Assembly: GCF_900103805.1 (NCBI RefSeq)
Contig: NZ_FNIB01000004.1
Location: 310,001 to 374,000 of the forward strand
Source: Cryobacterium flavum
GTDB taxonomy: Bacteria; Actinomycetota; Actinomycetes; Actinomycetales; Microbacteriaceae
Direction: 5' to 3'
DNA length: 64,000 nt
The notes under the pieces are model-generated. The model had not been told where the DNA came from and did no database searches. It saw nothing but the letters and a program-made list of their open reading frames with translations. Positions within the stretch are counted from its first letter, which is position 1, and each line of letters starts with the position of its first letter. Position numbers and translations under genes: made by a program. This document shows, piece by piece, positions 62,075 through 64,000 of the stretch.

Positions 62075-63562
62075 TCAGTGTCCGTTGCGTTCGTTCAGGC
62101 TTCCGAGCAGGAATGCCTCACTGAGTACGGCGCGTTTGAACACGCCGAGGTGCAAAGACTCATTTGGGCTGTGGGCCCGGGAGTCAGGGTCTTCCACTCC
62201 AGTCACCAGGATCTGAGCCGTCGGAAAGACCCGCACCAGCTCGGCAATGAACGGGATCGACCCCCCGACGCCGATGTCGACGGGGGGAACGCCCCAGGCA
62301 GCCGTCATGGCGGAACGAGCTTCGGTCACGGCCCAGCCGCTGATATCGACGAGGAAGGGCTCGCCGGTATCCACATCGTCGATCTCGAGAACCGCGCCGA
62401 ACGGCGCGTGCTCGTGCAAGTGCGCCTCGATGGCTGCGGCGGCTTCAACCGCGGACTGGCCGGGAGCGATGCGAGTGCTGAGCCGAACCGTCACCGCGGG
62501 GGTGAGAGTGTTGGAAGCGTTGTCGACGGTGGGTGCGTCAATTCCGGTCACAGTGAGGGCTGGTTGCGACCAGATCCGGCTCAGGATCGAGCCGTGGCCG
62601 ATCGGGCTGACGCCGGGCAGCAGGCCGGTTTCTGCGCGTAGCTGTTCCTCTGAATAGTCCGGTGTAGGAACGTCAATGGCGGTGAGGCCGTCGACGGCCA
62701 CCGACCCGTCTTCGTTGTACAACGTTGACAGCAATTTGATGGTGGCGAGCATCGCATCGGGGACGGCTCCACCGAACATACCCGAGTGTGAAGCGTGGGC
62801 GAGCGTGCGCACGGTCAACCGAAGCGTCACGTTTCCGCGCAGGGCCGTGGTGATTGCCGGCGTGTTGATGTCCCAGTTGTTGGAGTCGGCTACCACGATG
62901 ACATCCCCGCGCAGAGCCTCGCGGTTCTCGTCGAGGAACGTGGCGAAGGAGCGGCTGCCGAATTCTTCCTCGCCCTCGATGAACAGCGCGATTCCCAGAT
63001 CGAAATCGGTGCCGACGGTCGCAACGAGAGCGCGGATGGACGCGACGTGCGCCATGACGCCAGCCTTATCGTCGGCAGCTCCCCGCCCATAGAGTCGGTC
63101 GCCGCGCACGGTGGGCGTGAACGGATCGGACTCCCAATCCTCGTCCTGGCCGGGAGGCTGCACGTCGTGGTGCGCATAGAGCAGGACGGTCGGTCGTCCG
63201 TTGCGGGCCGCGCGCGACGCCAGAATCGCTGGCTGCCCGAGTTCGGCAGCGCCGCCCGAGTTGCTGGGAGCAATGGCGGCCTGCACGATGTCGACCGACT
63301 CGAACACGTCAAGCCCGCGCACCAGCGCGGCGACGGCGTCGGCACTCGCGGCGACGTGCGAACGATCGAAGGCCGCCCAGGACACCGACGGGATGCGCAC
63401 CAGCGCGCACAGGTCGGCGATCGTGCTGGGGAGACCCCGTTCGACCGCGCCCCGGAGGCCGGCCTTGGTGACCGAATCGGCGGCTGAATTGTCGCCGGAA
63501 TTGGCGACAGCGTCGGGCGTTCGGCCAGTGGAATGGGAATTCGTCTGTGGGTTACCAGTCAT
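62075..63562 (-). CDS. M20 family dipeptidase
   Basis: 495 residues from ATG MTGNPQTNSHS. The metal site is seen in LLYAHHDVQPPG, YGRGAADDKAGVMAH, FIEGEEEFGS and near the end PNESLHLGVF. A lid/dimerisation domain interrupts it (about 205-340, LRLTVRTLAHASHSGMFGG). It belongs to the CNDP-like dipeptidase group, which hydrolyses dipeptides. TAAGAT just before the ATG suggests leaderless initiation. It differs from the M20 peptidase at 17 kb in layout and active-site spacing. Confidence 0.9.
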   Translation of the reverse strand: MTGNPQTNSHSTGRTPDAVANSGDNSAADSVTKAGLRGAVERGLPSTIADLCALVRIPSVSWAAFDRSHVAASADAVAALVRGLDVFESVDIVQAAIAPSNSGGAAELGQPAILASRAARNGRPTVLLYAHHDVQPPGQDEDWESDPFTPTVRGDRLYGRGAADDKAGVMAHVASIRALVATVGTDFDLGIALFIEGEEEFGSRSFATFLDENREALRGDVIVVADSNNWDINTPAITTALRGNVTLRLTVRTLAHASHSGMFGGAVPDAMLATIKLLSTLYNEDGSVAVDGLTAIDVPTPDYSEEQLRAETGLLPGVSPIGHGSILSRIWSQPALTVTGIDAPTVDNASNTLTPAVTVRLSTRIAPGQSAVEAAAAIEAHLHEHAPFGAVLEIDDVDTGEPFLVDISGWAVTEARSAMTAAWGVPPVDIGVGGSIPFIAELVRVFPTAQILVTGVEDPDSRAHSPNESLHLGVFKRAVLSEAFLLGSLNERNGH

Positions 63563-63600
63563 ACCGGTAATCTTAAGGCACCCAATTGCAAGGATTTGAT

Positions 63601-64000
63601 GTGGCCAAGCCTCCCGTAAACCCCGACGCCCAGCCGTCGATTGAAAGTTCCGACGAGACCGCAGCGCGCCTCGGCCTCTCGCACACAGCAGGCAAAGGTC
63701 AGGCAACCCCGACCCGCAAAAAGCAGGAAGCGGCCAACAAGCGCCCACTGGTTCCGGATGACCGCAAACTCGCAGCCAAGCAGGCGCGCGCTAAGTCGAC
63801 CGCCGCGCGCGACGTCGCGCGTGCCGGAATGGCTGCCGGTGTGGACAAGTACCTGCCACTGCGGGAACGCGGCTTGCAGAAACGCTACGCCCGCGACTAC
63901 GTTGATGCCCGGTTCAACGTCGGGGAGCTGATGATCCCGATCATGTTCCTGGTCATCCTCCTCACCACGATCCCGAGCATCTCGAGCTACTCGATCATCG
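63601..64000 (+). CDS. DUF3043 family membrane protein (3' end outside window)
   Basis: 133 residues visible from GTG, with AAGGA six bases upstream. A long basic, disordered start (TPTRKKQEAANKRPLVPDDRK) leads to VDKYLPLRERGLQKRYARDY VDARFNVGEL, then a hydrophobic helix (MIPIMFLVILLTTIPSISSY) that reaches the window edge. This is the DUF3043 pattern, found in actinobacteria. Function is unknown to me. It is divergent from the M20 dipeptidase gene with 38 bases between the starts. Confidence 0.85.
   Translation, partial: MAKPPVNPDAQPSIESSDETAARLGLSHTAGKGQATPTRKKQEAANKRPLVPDDRKLAAKQARAKSTAARDVARAGMAAGVDKYLPLRERGLQKRYARDYVDARFNVGELMIPIMFLVILLTTIPSISSYSII

Overview
The window is chromosomal DNA from a high-GC Gram-positive actinobacterium. 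Markers are the RNA polymerase-binding protein RbpA, the mycothiol ligase MshC, a fused PafBC regulator, a diheme QcrC/QcrA/QcrB plus CtaC/D/E/F respiratory supercomplex, DUF3043 and DUF3097 proteins, many GTG starts and probable leaderless genes. Gene content and order fit the family Microbacteriaceae, perhaps near Cryobacterium; that assignment is inference. Coding density is high except between 40.6 and 46.5 kb.
Layout. 0-10.4 kb: histidine phosphatase (cut by the window edge), sirtuin, SpoU-type RNA methyltransferase, D,D-carboxypeptidase, SGNH hydrolase, superfamily II helicase, trans-sulfuration enzyme with a divergent Lrp-type regulator, cold-shock protein, DUF3097 and an SRAP protein. 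10.5-17 kb: small membrane proteins, a J-domain/NERD-like fusion, a HAD phosphatase, a LolA-like protein with an ABC exporter, tRNA-Leu(GAG). 17-32.4 kb: M20 peptidase, UppP, MshC, PAC2, a HAD-TrmI fused ORF, FKBP lipoprotein, PafBC, TatA, TatC, HelY-type helicase, Lnt. This is the usual surround of the actinobacterial Pup-proteasome locus, but the proteasome genes themselves are absent here. 32.4-40.6 kb: RbpA, GDPD, an SPFH-NfeD pair, SDR, S9 peptidase, short UvrA paralogue.
40.6-46.5 kb is a decayed accessory patch: a frameshifted, 5'-truncated polyol dehydrogenase, a truncated CPBP protease lacking its motif arginine, non-coding stretches, then an intact aldo/keto reductase and a Na+/H+ antiporter with a C-terminal UBP zinc finger. 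It ends with a ruined SMR/Gdx exporter gene that still carries what looks like a guanidine-III riboswitch directly in front of its ribosome binding site.
46.7-51.8 kb is a glycerol/dihydroxyacetone module: GlpF imports glycerol, GlpK phosphorylates it, and DhaK-DhaL-DhaM phosphorylate dihydroxyacetone at PTS expense. 51.8-61.3 kb: trpD, then ctaE-qcrCAB facing ctaCDF with an RlmA-type methyltransferase between them, together the cytochrome bc1-aa3 system. 61.5-64 kb: an A-type Fe-S carrier, a second M20 peptidase and the start of a DUF3043 membrane protein.
Most of the window is core genome. I see no integrase, transposase, phage module, CRISPR array or toxin-antitoxin pair. The observations most worth following are the probable orphaned guanidine riboswitch, the HAD-TrmI fusion, the missing proteasome locus, the SDR without its catalytic tyrosine, and the paired dyads in front of ctaC.
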